The notes under the pieces: generated by a model
Seen by the model: the letters and a program-made list of their open reading frames with translations, nothing else
Databases searched by the model: none
Told to the model about the DNA's origin: nothing
Shown here: positions 33,112 through 41,836 of the stretch, piece by piece
Position numbering within the stretch: position 1 is the stretch's first letter
How the letters are laid out: every line of letters starts with the position of its first letter
Made by a program: the position numbers and the translations under genes
DNA from: JBCCFK01 sp965262315
GTDB taxonomy: Bacteria; Actinomycetota; Acidimicrobiia; Acidimicrobiales; UBA8592
Assembly: GCA_965262315.1 (NCBI GenBank)
Contig: CBDHFJ010000134.1
Coordinates: 53,392 to 117,391, forward strand
Length of the DNA stretch: 64,000 nt
Direction of reading: 5' to 3'

Positions 33112-34593
33112 GTCGGTGCTGGCGCGGCCGACGTCGGCGGCCAAACCCATACCGGGGCGCCGGGGGACGCGCAGGTGAACCTCGGTCCCGCTCGGCTGCG
33201 CCCGGGTGAACCGAATGCTGCCACCCAGGTCGTTCTCGACCAGGCTGCGCACGATCGTCAGGCCGAGTCCGGCCTGCTCGGCCACGTCGAAATCCGGGCT
33301 GACACCGGCACCGTTGTCGCGGACCCGCGCATCGACGGTCTGGGGGGTCGACGCGAACTCGATGTGCACCTCGGCATCGCCGCGATGCCCCATCGGGAAT
33401 CCATGCTCGACGGCGTTCTGCATCAACTCGGACAACACCACCGCGAACGGGGTGGCCACGTCGGTGGGCAACGTGCCCGCATCGCCGGAGACCGAGAACC
33501 GGACCGGCTGGTCGGGTGAGGAGAACCCTTCCTCCACCACCCGGACGAGCGGACGGACCAGATCCTCGAATGGCACGTCGTCGGCGACCTCCTGGCTGAG
33601 GATCTCGTGCACGACCGCGATCGACCGGATCCGCCGCACCGACTCGTCGATCGCCTGGCGTGCTTCGTCGGCCACGACGCGGCGCCCCTGAAGTCGCAAC
33701 AGCGACGAAATCGTCTGGAGGTTGTTCTTCACCCGATGGTGGATCTCGGCGATGGTGGCGTCCTTGGAGAGCAGCAGCCGGTCCCGTCGACGCAGCTCCG
33801 AGATGTCGCGCATGAACAGGACCGCGCCCGTCAGCTCGCCGGACTCGAGGAGCGGAATGCACCGCAACACCACGGTCTGGTCGCCGCGGCTGATCTCCTC
33901 GACCTGCGGACGCCCCTGCGCGAACGCCGCCCGGACCGCACGATTGTCGAGCCCGGCCGCCGACAGCCGCTCGCCCTCGATGCCCCGGACACCGATCCGG
34001 CTCAACACCGAGATCGCGTTCGGTGACGCGAAGCGAACCCGCGCCGCCGCGTCGATCAGCAACAGACCGTCGCTGACCCGAGGCGCCTCCTCGGACTCGT
34101 ACTCGTCGCCCTCGAACGGATAGATGCCTTCGGCGATCATCTGGGCGAGGCGGCGGAACGTGAAGAAGTAGTTCATCTCCAGCTCGCCGGGGTCGCGTTG
34201 CTCGTCGGGTGAGAACTCGCGCGAGAGCACCGCGACGACCCGGTCGCGGAAGCGGACCGGAACCGTCAGGGTCCGGATACGCGGCGCCGCCTGTTCGAGG
34301 ATCACGCCGCCGTCGACGATGGCACCAGTCGCCCGCACGAGGTCGAAGAAGGGGCGGTCGCCGGGCTCCCATCGGGACCCGACGACCTCGGTCCGGTAGA
34401 TCGAGCGGCTGGTCGTGGGCCGAACGTGACCGATGACGGTGTAGCCGACCTCGGGCCCGTCAGCCTCGGGCAGGCACAACAGCAGGTCGGCGAAGGCGAT
34501 GTCGGCCAACGGCGCCCAGGTCCGCATCAGCCTCGACAGATGCAGCTGCGCCGGCCGGTCGAGCGCCGGCGCGAGATCGTCGATCATGGCCAT
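33103..34593 (-). CDS. pdtaS: PdtaS-type sensor histidine kinase
   Basis: 496 aa. An N-terminal GAF-like domain (1-145), a PAS domain (about 170-270, DGLLLIDAAARVRFASPNA), then a HisKA_2 H-box EIHHRVKNNLQTISSLL with phospho-His at 285/286 and an ATPase domain (N-box MQNAVEH, DNGAGV, GLGLTIV). This is the layout of mycobacterial PdtaS, which phosphorylates the RNA-binding regulator PdtaR (not in the window). It is soluble. An alternative ATG two codons in (34587) would have better Shine-Dalgarno spacing. Confidence 0.92.
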   Translation of the reverse strand: MAMIDDLAPALDRPAQLHLSRLMRTWAPLADIAFADLLLCLPEADGPEVGYTVIGHVRPTTSRSIYRTEVVGSRWEPGDRPFFDLVRATGAIVDGGVILEQAAPRIRTLTVPVRFRDRVVAVLSREFSPDEQRDPGELEMNYFFTFRRLAQMIAEGIYPFEGDEYESEEAPRVSDGLLLIDAAARVRFASPNAISVLSRIGVRGIEGERLSAAGLDNRAVRAAFAQGRPQVEEISRGDQTVVLRCIPLLESGELTGAVLFMRDISELRRRDRLLLSKDATIAEIHHRVKNNLQTISSLLRLQGRRVVADEARQAIDESVRRIRSIAVVHEILSQEVADDVPFEDLVRPLVRVVEEGFSSPDQPVRFSVSGDAGTLPTDVATPFAVVLSELMQNAVEHGFPMGHRGDAEVHIEFASTPQTVDARVRDNGAGVSPDFDVAEQAGLGLTIVRSLVENDLGGSIRFTRAQPSGTEVHLRVPRRPGMGLAADVGRASTDRV

Positions 34594-34632
34594 CCCCCAT
34601 TATGCGCACCGAGCGGTGCGGCCGGGCGGCCG

Positions 34633-35784
34633 TCAGGTCCCGCGCAACTCGGCAGCGATGCTGGCCAACCCACCGATGTCGACGACGTCGGACGCCAGAT
34701 ACGGGACCGAGGCCAGCGTCTGGGGGATCTGCGACAGGTCGGCTCGGAGATCCTGCTGGCGAGCCGCGGCGATGCCGTAGTCCAGGAAGCTCTCGCCGAT
34801 CTCACCCAGGACTCGAGCGGTCAGGGCAGGGTCGGCCGGGTCGAAGCGGGCCCCGAGCTGCTCTGCCTCGCGCACCAGCGTGCGGGCACTGGTCGCGGCT
34901 CGCCGGTTGCTCAGGAAGCCGGGCAACACCCGGTTCAGGACGACCGCTCCCAGATGGAGCTCACGGCGACGAAGCTCCTCCAGGAAGAACGAGCACTCGG
35001 CGACGGATCCGGCTTCGAGCGTCGACACCACGACGAATGTGGTGCGCCGGGAGCGCAGCGTGCGCTGCACCTCCTCGGCTCGCTCGACGAAGCCCTCGTA
35101 CATCGTCTGGAAGAGCAGGAAGAAATCGGCGATGTCGCGCAGGAACTGCTGGCCGAGCACCCGGTCGGCCACGTTGTAGAACGGCCGGGAGGCGGCGGTG
35201 AACAGCCGCGACCGGTACGGGACGGTCAGCCAGCGCAACAGCCGGGACGAGAAGAACTCGGCCATGCGGTCGGGCGCGTCGAGGAAGTCGATGGCGTTGC
35301 GCGACGGTGGCGTGTCCACGACGATCAGGTCGTAGCGTCCGGACGCGTGGAGCTCGTGCAGCCGCTCCATGGCGATGTAGTCGTGGCTCTGGACGAACGT
35401 CCCCGTCACGTTCTCGTAGAGGCTGTTGCCGAGGATGGCGTCGCGGGTGGCGTCGTCGGGCGCGTGCCGGGCCACCAGCCGGTCCCACGAGGCCTTGGTG
35501 TCGAGCTGGGCCGCCCAGAGTTCCCCGCGGGGTCGGGTCCCGGTGGCGGCGAGCAGGTCGGGATCGACCTGGACTTCGGTGTTGCCCAGACCGTCGAGGC
35601 CCAGCGCGGTCGCCAGCCGCTTCGCCGGGTCGACCGTGAGCACCAGCACCCGCCCCCCGACGTGCTGCGCTGCCAGCAGCGCCGAGGACGCCGCCATGGT
35701 GGTCTTGCCGACTCCACCGGGCCCGCAGACCACCACGACCTCCCGACCGGCCAGGAGCTGCTCGTAGGTCAGATCGGTGCTCAT
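34633..35784 (-). CDS. ArsA-family ATPase, second subunit (Rv3680-like)
   Basis: 383 aa. The deviant Walker A GPGGVGKTT is at residues 21-29, followed by LTVDPAKRLATALGL (Switch-I-type Asp) and LIVVDTPPS. The family includes Get3/ArsA dimers that use ATP to load membrane proteins or anions. It comes directly after another ArsA-like gene, 19 nt upstream, so the two probably form a heterodimer, as Rv3679-Rv3680 in mycobacteria. No arsenic gene is nearby, so arsenic export is unlikely. Confidence 0.88.
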   Translation of the reverse strand: MSTDLTYEQLLAGREVVVVCGPGGVGKTTMAASSALLAAQHVGGRVLVLTVDPAKRLATALGLDGLGNTEVQVDPDLLAATGTRPRGELWAAQLDTKASWDRLVARHAPDDATRDAILGNSLYENVTGTFVQSHDYIAMERLHELHASGRYDLIVVDTPPSRNAIDFLDAPDRMAEFFSSRLLRWLTVPYRSRLFTAASRPFYNVADRVLGQQFLRDIADFFLLFQTMYEGFVERAEEVQRTLRSRRTTFVVVSTLEAGSVAECSFFLEELRRRELHLGAVVLNRVLPGFLSNRRAATSARTLVREAEQLGARFDPADPALTARVLGEIGESFLDYGIAAARQQDLRADLSQIPQTLASVPYLASDVVDIGGLASIAAELRGT

Positions 35785-35803
35785 CGGCTGCTCGCGGTCG
35801 CGC

Positions 35804-36760
35804 TCACAGCAGCTCGTCGCCCAGGGCCTGAGCCATCATCCGGGTGGCACGGATCCCGCTCTCGCGCGTGAACAGCTCGGGCACGATGGGCATCGGCACC
35901 TCGGCGGGCAGCCCGGCGCGGAGACGGGCGATGTGGGCGGCGCGGGTCCGGCGAAGCTCCACCGCCAGCGTGGCGCCGTTGACGACGTGGCGCACCGCGG
36001 ATCCCGCGGCGTCGATCAGCCCGTCCATGTGCTCGGCGGCCAGGCGGTCGAACGCCGCCTCCTCGCGCTCACCGAACAGCTCCGGGAGCACCCGGTTGAC
36101 GATGACAGCCGCCAGGTCGACCTCGGTCTCTGCACCGAGCCGGTGGCTCAGCTCGAGTGTCTCGGTGACCGGCATCTCCTCGGGGACCGCGACGATGGCC
36201 GTACCGGTGACGGCGGGATCGTGCAGGATGTCGAGCATCCAATCGGTCTGCTCTCGGACGAGTCCGACGCGGACCAGCTCGTGGATCGCGGCCGGCGACG
36301 CCAGCTGTCCGACCACGTGGCCGGTGGCCGACGCGTCGACGATCACGATGTCGTAGTGGTTCTCGCGTACCTCGTAGGCGAGCTTGCCGACCACCAGGAC
36401 CTCGCGTACACCCGGCGCCGCGGACGCCACGAAGTCGAACGAACGGGCGAGCGGCCCGATCCGGGTCACCAGCGGCAGCCGGAGATGGATGCGGAGGTAC
36501 TCCTTGAGCGACTCCTCCGTGCTCATCACCATGGCGTGGAGATTGTCGGCCACCCGGGTGGGCTCGAACCGCAGCCGCCCCGACTCGAACGCCGCAGCGA
36601 TGTCGCCCTTGGCGTCGACTTCACACAGGAGCGTGCGCTTGCCTTCACCGGCAGCGAGCAACGCCAGGCCGGCGGCCACACTCGTCTTGCCGACGCCTCC
36701 CTTGCCGGTGACGAACAGCAGGCGGCGATCGAGCAGGTTCACGTTCGCCGCCGGAGGCAC
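35804..36760 (-). CDS. ArsA-family ATPase, first subunit (Rv3679-like)
   Basis: 318 aa, GTG start. GKGGVGKTS at residues 19-27 is the deviant Walker A with the signature Lys; LCEVDAKGDIAAAFESGRL follows and IVIVDASATGH is the Walker B region. The start is 1 nt after the stop of the DUF3107 gene, so translation is coupled. Together with the downstream ATPase it makes the conserved actinobacterial ArsA pair. Role is not established; lipid or protein handling at the membrane is suggested. Confidence 0.88.
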   Translation of the reverse strand: MPPAANVNLLDRRLLFVTGKGGVGKTSVAAGLALLAAGEGKRTLLCEVDAKGDIAAAFESGRLRFEPTRVADNLHAMVMSTEESLKEYLRIHLRLPLVTRIGPLARSFDFVASAAPGVREVLVVGKLAYEVRENHYDIVIVDASATGHVVGQLASPAAIHELVRVGLVREQTDWMLDILHDPAVTGTAIVAVPEEMPVTETLELSHRLGAETEVDLAAVIVNRVLPELFGEREEAAFDRLAAEHMDGLIDAAGSAVRHVVNGATLAVELRRTRAAHIARLRAGLPAEVPMPIVPELFTRESGIRATRMMAQALGDELL

Positions 36761-36761
36761 C

Positions 36762-36995
36762 TCAGGCGCCGAAGCCGATCTTGGGCCCCCGCCCGGTCTC
36801 GCCGAGGTCGATGTACGCGATGCGCGCCGCGGGCACGCCGACCTGGCGACCGTGCCGGTCGGTCAGCCACAGCAGGCCGGCGCCGGCGTTCACCGCAGCC
36901 TCGACGTCGGCCTTGACCGCGTCGTGGTCGATCTCGTCGGACAGGTCGACCTCGAGTTCCTTGACGGACTCGGCGACTCCGATGCGGACGATCAT
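36762..36995 (-). CDS. DUF3107 family protein
   Basis: 77 aa, ATG start preceded by GAAGGAGA. The whole protein matches DUF3107: VRIGVAESVKELEVDLSD at the start, an Ala-rich helix (DHDAVKADVEAAVNAG) and a strand ending RIAYIDLGETGRGPKIGFG. It is the head of a three-gene operon with two ArsA-type ATPases. In mycobacteria a relative (Rv3208A) is strongly expressed. Function unknown. Confidence 0.9.
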   Translation of the reverse strand: MIVRIGVAESVKELEVDLSDEIDHDAVKADVEAAVNAGAGLLWLTDRHGRQVGVPAARIAYIDLGETGRGPKIGFGA

Positions 36996-37045
36996 GGGCT
37001 CTCCTTCAACGATTCCCGGGCGGCGACTGCTGGCCCACGTGGATG

Positions 37046-38197
37046 CTACGAGCCTTCGAGCAGGTTCAGCTCGGGGTGGTAGCGCCGCGTCGGCTTCAGG
37101 TCTTCGTCGATGCTACGAGCCATCTCGGCGAAGACGGCGCCGGCCTCGGAGTCGGGTGCGGTGGCAACCAGCGGATTCCCGCCGTCAGCGCCCTCTCGGA
37201 GCTCGGGGGTCAGCGGCACCATGCCCAGGAGCGGCACCTCGAGGCGGTCGGCCAGTTCCTTGCCACCGCCGGCGCCGAACAGGTGGTAGCGCTTGCCGTC
37301 GTCGCCGGTGAACCAGCTCATGTTCTCGATGACACCCTTGACCTCGAGGTTCACGGTGTCGGCCATGAAGGCGGCCCGCTGGGCGACGCGCTGGGCCGCC
37401 GGCTGCGGCGTGGTCACGACGTAGACCTCGGCCCGGGGCAGGAACTGGGCCAGCGACAACGAGATGTCTCCGGTGCCGGGCGGGAGGTCGATGAGCACGA
37501 AGTCGGGGTCGTCCCAGAACACGTCGGTGAGGAACTGTTCGAGTGCCTTGTGGAGCATCGGGCCTCGCCAGATGACCGGCTGGTCCTCGCGGGCGAAGAA
37601 GCCCATCGAGATCGCGCGGACCCCGTGGACCTCCGGTGGGATGAGCATCTCGTCGATCACGACCGGGGGCCGGTCGATTCCGAGCATCCGGGGGATGGAG
37701 AACCCCCAGACGTCGGCGTCGATGATCGCTGTGGACCGACCTCGGTTGGCGAGGGCGATGGCGAGGTTGGAGGTCACCGAGGACTTGCCGACGCCACCCT
37801 TGCCCGACGCGATGAGCAGCACCCGGGTCTTCGACTTGGGATCGGCGAAGGGGATGGCGCGGCCCTCGGCATGACCGTGGGCCGGCTGGCTGCCGGCCGT
37901 GGCGGCGGGGTCGCCGTGGACGAGCTCGCGTACCTTGGCCCGCTCCTCGTCGGTCATCACGTCGAAGTCCACGGCGCTGCTGGTGACGCCGTCGAGGGTG
38001 TGGACGGCGCCCTTCACCCGGTTGTCGATCTCGTTGCGCAGCGGGCACCCCGCGATGGTCAGCGCGATCTGGACGGTGACGTCTCCGTCGAGAATGGTCA
38101 CGGACCGGACCATGCCGAGATCGACGATGCTGCGGTGCAGCTCGGGGTCTTCGACCGGACGGAGGGCCTCGATGACCTGTGCTTCGGTGACGGACAT
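37046..38197 (-). CDS. mrp: Mrp/NBP35-family iron-sulphur carrier ATPase
   Basis: 383 aa from ATG at 38197 with AGGAG upstream; a longer frame reaches 38230. Residues 1-85 form the DUF59/MIP18 domain (VEDPELHRSIVDLGMV), and the deviant Walker A GKGGVGKSS is at 132-140. Conserved MGFF, WRGPMLHKALEQFL and DLPPGTGD follow. The usual CxxC near the C-terminus is absent (ENMSWFTGDDGKRYHLFG), as in other actinobacterial members. It delivers Fe-S clusters. It is divergent from a SufR-like regulator. Confidence 0.9.
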   Translation of the reverse strand: MSVTEAQVIEALRPVEDPELHRSIVDLGMVRSVTILDGDVTVQIALTIAGCPLRNEIDNRVKGAVHTLDGVTSSAVDFDVMTDEERAKVRELVHGDPAATAGSQPAHGHAEGRAIPFADPKSKTRVLLIASGKGGVGKSSVTSNLAIALANRGRSTAIIDADVWGFSIPRMLGIDRPPVVIDEMLIPPEVHGVRAISMGFFAREDQPVIWRGPMLHKALEQFLTDVFWDDPDFVLIDLPPGTGDISLSLAQFLPRAEVYVVTTPQPAAQRVAQRAAFMADTVNLEVKGVIENMSWFTGDDGKRYHLFGAGGGKELADRLEVPLLGMVPLTPELREGADGGNPLVATAPDSEAGAVFAEMARSIDEDLKPTRRYHPELNLLEGS

Positions 38198-38252
38198 GCC
38201 GTGCAGACTCCTGCGGGAGGGGATTTCCACTACGCGGCCAGTGGTAAGTGGC

Positions 38253-38268
38253 CTACCGGTAGACTACC
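38253..38268. promoter_or_regulatory. Overlapping palindromes between mrp and the SufR-like gene
   Basis: CTACCGGTAG (38253-38262, perfect) and GGTAGACTACC (38258-38268) overlap in the 114-bp divergent gap. TAGACT inside the second could be a -10 for the regulator gene. A regulator binding here could control both directions. Confidence 0.5.
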
Positions 38269-38311
38269 GACCAGCGCCCGCGATCCCCGAGGCAAGCGGG
38301 GGCGGAGATCC

Positions 38312-39031
38312 ATGACCGACACGAGTACGACCACGCTCACCCCCACCGAGTTCGCGTCGGTGGTCACCGCCATCACCAGCGCGTTCGGCGACCCGACTCG
38401 CCGCGACATCTACCTGTACGTGCACGAGTGCCCCGATGGCGTCACCGCCACCGAGACCGCTGCGCACTTCGACCTGCACGCCAACGTCGCCCGCCACCAT
38501 CTCGACAAGCTGGCCGGTGGCGGCTACCTCGACGTGGCCCGCGCCGCCCGCAGCGGCGCCGGCCGGCCGTCGAAGGTCTACTCGTGTGCCGAGCCCGAGA
38601 TCCGGGTCGAGTTCCCGGTCCGCCACCACGACGTGCTGGTCACGTTGCTCGGCAAGGCGCTCTCGATGCTCAGCGCCGAGCAGGCCGAGCAGATGGCCGA
38701 GGAGGTCGGCATCGAATACGGCAAGGCCATGGCCGGCTCACTCGGTGATACCGATGGCGGCCGTTCCTTCCGCCAGTCGCTCCACGCCGTGGCCGACGCG
38801 CTGACCGCCCACGGCTTCGCCGCCCACGCCGAGAAGTTCGGCGAGGATCTCCAGATCGTCGCCGAGAACTGCCCCTTCGGCGGGGCCGCCATCGAGCACC
38901 CGGTCATCTGCGCCGTCGACCGCGGCATGGTCAAGGGCATGCTCGGCTCGCTCTACGGGTCGACCACCACCGCCACCGAGTCATCGGTTGCGTTCGGCGA
39001 CGAGGTCTGCGTCACCGCCGTCGACCTCTGA
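38312..39031 (+). CDS. SufR-like (COG2345) winged-helix regulator
   Basis: 239 aa from ATG at 38312. Residues about 20-90 form an ArsR/DeoR-type winged helix (RRDIYLYVHECPDGVTATETAAHFDLHANVARHHLDKL). The C-terminal part has the COG2345 motif VAENCPFGGAAIEHPVIC, two Cys separated by 12 residues as in SufR, plus a third Cys near the end (DEVCVTAVD). The layout suggests an Fe-S sensing repressor. The next gene starts 7 nt after the stop. It is divergent from mrp, an Fe-S carrier. Confidence 0.82.
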   Translation: MTDTSTTTLTPTEFASVVTAITSAFGDPTRRDIYLYVHECPDGVTATETAAHFDLHANVARHHLDKLAGGGYLDVARAARSGAGRPSKVYSCAEPEIRVEFPVRHHDVLVTLLGKALSMLSAEQAEQMAEEVGIEYGKAMAGSLGDTDGGRSFRQSLHAVADALTAHGFAAHAEKFGEDLQIVAENCPFGGAAIEHPVICAVDRGMVKGMLGSLYGSTTTATESSVAFGDEVCVTAVDL

Positions 39032-39038
39032 GGCAGCC

Positions 39039-39512
39039 ATGAACGACCACGGCAACAATCTCGACCCCGTCGTGAAGACCCGGCGCGTCCCCCTCGACCA
39101 GGCGACGGCGTTTGCGCTGTTCACCGACGAGATGGGCGCCTGGTGGCCCCTGGCCTCACACTCGGTGAGCGGGAGCGTGGCGGCCACCGTGGCGTTCGCC
39201 GGTGCAGCCGGCGGTTCGGTCGACGAGACCGGACCGGACGGAGCGACGCATCGATGGGCCGAGGTCCTCGCCATCGAGCCACCGAACCGGGTGGTGCTCG
39301 CCTGGCACCCGGGCGCCGAGGCACCGCCGGCGAGTCAGCTGAGCGTGCGCTTCGACGACGACGGCGACGGCGACGGCTGCACCCTGCAGATCACCCAGTC
39401 CGGGTGGGAACGGTTCGGCGCGGCCGGGCCTGAGCGGCGGCGCCAGTACCACGAGGGTTGGGACGAGGTGCTCGCGTGCTACCTCGACGCGGCCGCAGCT
39501 CGCTCCCGCTGA
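39039..39512 (+). CDS. SRPBCC-family protein (AHSA1/START-like)
   Basis: 157 aa. ATG 7 nt after the SufR-like stop, suggesting an operon. The SRPBCC pattern is clear: VVKTRRVPLDQATAFALFTDEMGAWWPL at the start, a ligand pocket strand with VDETGPDGATHRWAEVLAIEPPNRVVLAWHPG, and the C-terminal helix GWDEVLACYLDAA. Such proteins bind hydrophobic ligands. It may help deal with the stress sensed by the regulator, which is inference. Confidence 0.85.
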   Translation: MNDHGNNLDPVVKTRRVPLDQATAFALFTDEMGAWWPLASHSVSGSVAATVAFAGAAGGSVDETGPDGATHRWAEVLAIEPPNRVVLAWHPGAEAPPASQLSVRFDDDGDGDGCTLQITQSGWERFGAAGPERRRQYHEGWDEVLACYLDAAAARSR

Positions 39513-39525
39513 CCGACCGCCGGGT

Positions 39526-40362
39526 TCAGGCGAGGAAGTCGGTGGGGATGGCCACCACCACGACGTTGTCGTCGTAGGAGTCCAGCGCCCGGTTGAAGTT
39601 GCCGCCGCAGGTGATCAGCACCAGCCGAGGCGTGCCGTCGCGGGCGAACAGGTCCTCGAGAGGGATCTCGAGCTTGGACCACTGACGGAGTCCCAGCACC
39701 TGGAACTCGCGGGCCGACCCGTCGGAGAAGTTGACCGAGAACAGGTCGCCGGGCCGCATCTCGGTGAGGTTGCGGAACACGCCGTCGACGCCGTTGTAGG
39801 CGATGTGGGCGGCGAGGACGGCGGACCCGGTGTCGCCGGGGCGGGGCCCGAATCGGTACCAGCCGACTTCGGAGGCACCCGGGATCTCCATGTCACCGTT
39901 GGGCTCGACACCGACGTCGGTGACCGGGGCGGCGGTGACATCGATGCCCGGGATGTCGATGCTGACCGGGGTCGGACCATCGCCGTCCTCCGAGGTGTCG
40001 AGGCTCGAGCCGAGGAACTCGATCTGATCCGCCAGGTCGGAACGACCCCGTTCTGGCTGGTCCTCGGGAGCCCCCGGCTGGGTCGCAGGAGCACCGGCCT
40101 CCGGGGCGCCGGTCGGCTCATCGGCGGCGGCCACGGGCCGGGTGTCCGCCAACACCTCCTCGACCTCGTCGCCCCCGAACTCCTCGAGGTCGTCGATGTC
40201 GGCGGGCAGGGAGGCCGGAGCCCCGGCGTTCCCGCTGGTGCAGGCGGATAGCACCAGCAGGAACGCCAGGCCGAGCAACGACCAGAGCGCAACCCGTCCG
40301 CCACCACAGGCCGACGGCATGGCGTCGGCCTGCGGGTGGCGGGGGACGTGGGACGCGTTCAT
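39526..40362 (-). CDS. Class F sortase
   Basis: 278 aa. An N-terminal segment with a membrane helix and lipobox-like LVLSAC (residues 26-41) is followed by an acidic Pro/Ala-rich linker. The sortase barrel has the catalytic His186 (LAAHIAYNG), Cys252 (LITCGG) and Arg258 (FNRALDSY), the class F order. It would join surface proteins to the cell wall or each other. It follows the DUF4397 gene 33 nt upstream, so that protein is a likely substrate. Confidence 0.9.
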   Translation of the reverse strand: MNASHVPRHPQADAMPSACGGGRVALWSLLGLAFLLVLSACTSGNAGAPASLPADIDDLEEFGGDEVEEVLADTRPVAAADEPTGAPEAGAPATQPGAPEDQPERGRSDLADQIEFLGSSLDTSEDGDGPTPVSIDIPGIDVTAAPVTDVGVEPNGDMEIPGASEVGWYRFGPRPGDTGSAVLAAHIAYNGVDGVFRNLTEMRPGDLFSVNFSDGSAREFQVLGLRQWSKLEIPLEDLFARDGTPRLVLITCGGNFNRALDSYDDNVVVVAIPTDFLA

Positions 40363-40395
40363 CTGCTGACTCGGAGAGGGCCCGGGTGGGGGATC

Positions 40396-41190
40396 TCAGC
40401 GCTGGCGGGCCAGGCGGAAGGTACCGGCGCCCACGACGGCCATGCCGAGGACCGCGACGGCGATCAGGCCGGCGACGGCCGAACCCTGCTCGACCGGGCT
40501 GTTGCCGGTGTTGACCGTCTCGGGAGCGGAGTGCAGACCATCGATGGACTGGGTCAGCACCGTGAGGGTGCCACCGTCGAGGGAGCCCACGGCGTACACG
40601 ATCAGCGACGCACCTTCGGTGACGGGCAGATCGGCCGGGCCGATGACGACGGGCTCGGAGGCACCGGCGGGCACCACCTCGGCGGTCACCGTGCCGGCAG
40701 GCAGGTCAGCCTGGCCTTCGGCGCCGTTCGGGACGTTGCCGAAGGCGACGGCGCCACCGGCAAGCACGTCCACCTCGGGAGCGGCGGCGGTGTGACGGAC
40801 GACGAGGCGACCCTCACCGGCTGCGGTGGACGAGGTGTCGTTCTCGAAGACGGAGATCGTCGGGGTGCCCTCTGCGTCGAGGTGGGCGACGATCGTGAAG
40901 TTGCCCGCAGCGGGCAGGGCGACGTCACCGGCGTCGATGGCGACGGTGTCGGTACCGGCGAGGACCACCTGGAGACCCGGGAGGGTCTGGCCAGCGAGGG
41001 CCGACAGGTCCTGCATGTCACCGAAGGAGAACCCCTCGATCGCAGCCTCGCCACCGGCGAGGACGTCGACATCGGTGTCGGGGATGCCGTGCAGCAACAT
41101 GATGGTGGCGTCGTCCTGCGCATTGGCAGGGGCAGCGGCGAACACCGCGGCCATCAGGGCGCCGACCAGGACGGCCAGGAACTTCTTCAT
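40396..41190 (-). CDS. DUF4397 surface protein with C-terminal anchor
   Basis: 264 aa. A signal peptide (residues 1-24, ANAQ cleavage) is followed by two DUF4397 beta domains: LLHGIPDTDVDVLAGGEAAIEGFSFG and RHTAAAPEVDVLAGGAVAFGNV. The C-terminus shows a sorting-signal-like layout: an NTGNSPVEQG motif, a hydrophobic stretch (AVAGLIAVAVLGMAVVG) and a basic tail RLARQR. The class F sortase gene is next. AAGGACC upstream of the ATG is the ribosome-binding site. It is likely exported and cell-wall linked. Confidence 0.88.
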   Translation of the reverse strand: MKKFLAVLVGALMAAVFAAAPANAQDDATIMLLHGIPDTDVDVLAGGEAAIEGFSFGDMQDLSALAGQTLPGLQVVLAGTDTVAIDAGDVALPAAGNFTIVAHLDAEGTPTISVFENDTSSTAAGEGRLVVRHTAAAPEVDVLAGGAVAFGNVPNGAEGQADLPAGTVTAEVVPAGASEPVVIGPADLPVTEGASLIVYAVGSLDGGTLTVLTQSIDGLHSAPETVNTGNSPVEQGSAVAGLIAVAVLGMAVVGAGTFRLARQR

Positions 41191-41356
41191 CTCTGTGGTC
41201 CTTTCCACATTCGGGGGATGTGGGTGTCTACGCACAGACGGCATCGCTGGATGCACCCCGGCAGGATTTCTCGTCCGCGGGGACCGGACACGGGTCGAAC
41301 CGGGCTCGTGGACGCCATGCGGGGAGGCGACGAGCGGTACATTCTTGCTGAGCGTC

Positions 41357-41815
41357 ATGCAGATCTTCCTCATTCGCCACGCAAACGCCGGCCGCCGCCA
41401 GCCCGGCGCCCAGGATCGTGAACGACCGCTGGACGAGTCCGGCATCGCGCAGGCGGCACGCATCCGAGACCATCTGCACGACGCCGGCATCAAGCAGGTC
41501 GTGTCCAGCCCGGCTCGCCGCTGCATCGAGACCGTCATCCCGCTCGCGCAGGAGCTGGGCCTGTCGGTCGAGGTCGACGATGCCCTGTGGGAAGGCCACG
41601 GCGCCGCTTCGGCGATGGCGCTGCTGACCCGGGCTTCGAGCGCGGGGCACTCCGTGGCCCTCTGCAGCCACGGTGACGTCATCCCCATGGTTCTCGACAC
41701 CTTGGCGGCGCGGGGCGTCGAGCTCCGGGGCGTCGGCTGTGCGAAGGGCTCCATCTGGCGCCTCGACGTCGTCGACGGCGAGATCTCGTCGGGCACCTAC
41801 CTCGCGACGCCCTGA
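41357..41815 (+). CDS. sixA: SixA-type phosphohistidine phosphatase
   Basis: 152 aa. The short histidine phosphatase fold begins at the ATG: QIFLIRHANAGRR (catalytic His in RHA), RPLDESGIAQAARI and VVSSPARRCIETVIPLAQ, then CSHGDVIPMVLD with the second His. This matches SixA, which removes phosphate from histidine in signalling proteins. It is divergent from the DUF4397 gene and ends just before the ccm operon's last gene, which is convergent. Confidence 0.88.
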   Translation: MQIFLIRHANAGRRQPGAQDRERPLDESGIAQAARIRDHLHDAGIKQVVSSPARRCIETVIPLAQELGLSVEVDDALWEGHGAASAMALLTRASSAGHSVALCSHGDVIPMVLDTLAARGVELRGVGCAKGSIWRLDVVDGEISSGTYLATP

Positions 41816-41836
41816 CCCGGCCCGACCGGGTGGCGG

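Noticed and set aside
34633..36760. Arsenic resistance operon suggested by ArsA-like proteins
   Set aside because: No arsB, arsC, arsD or Acr3 gene; DUF3107 in front and the similarity to Rv3679/Rv3680 point to another role.
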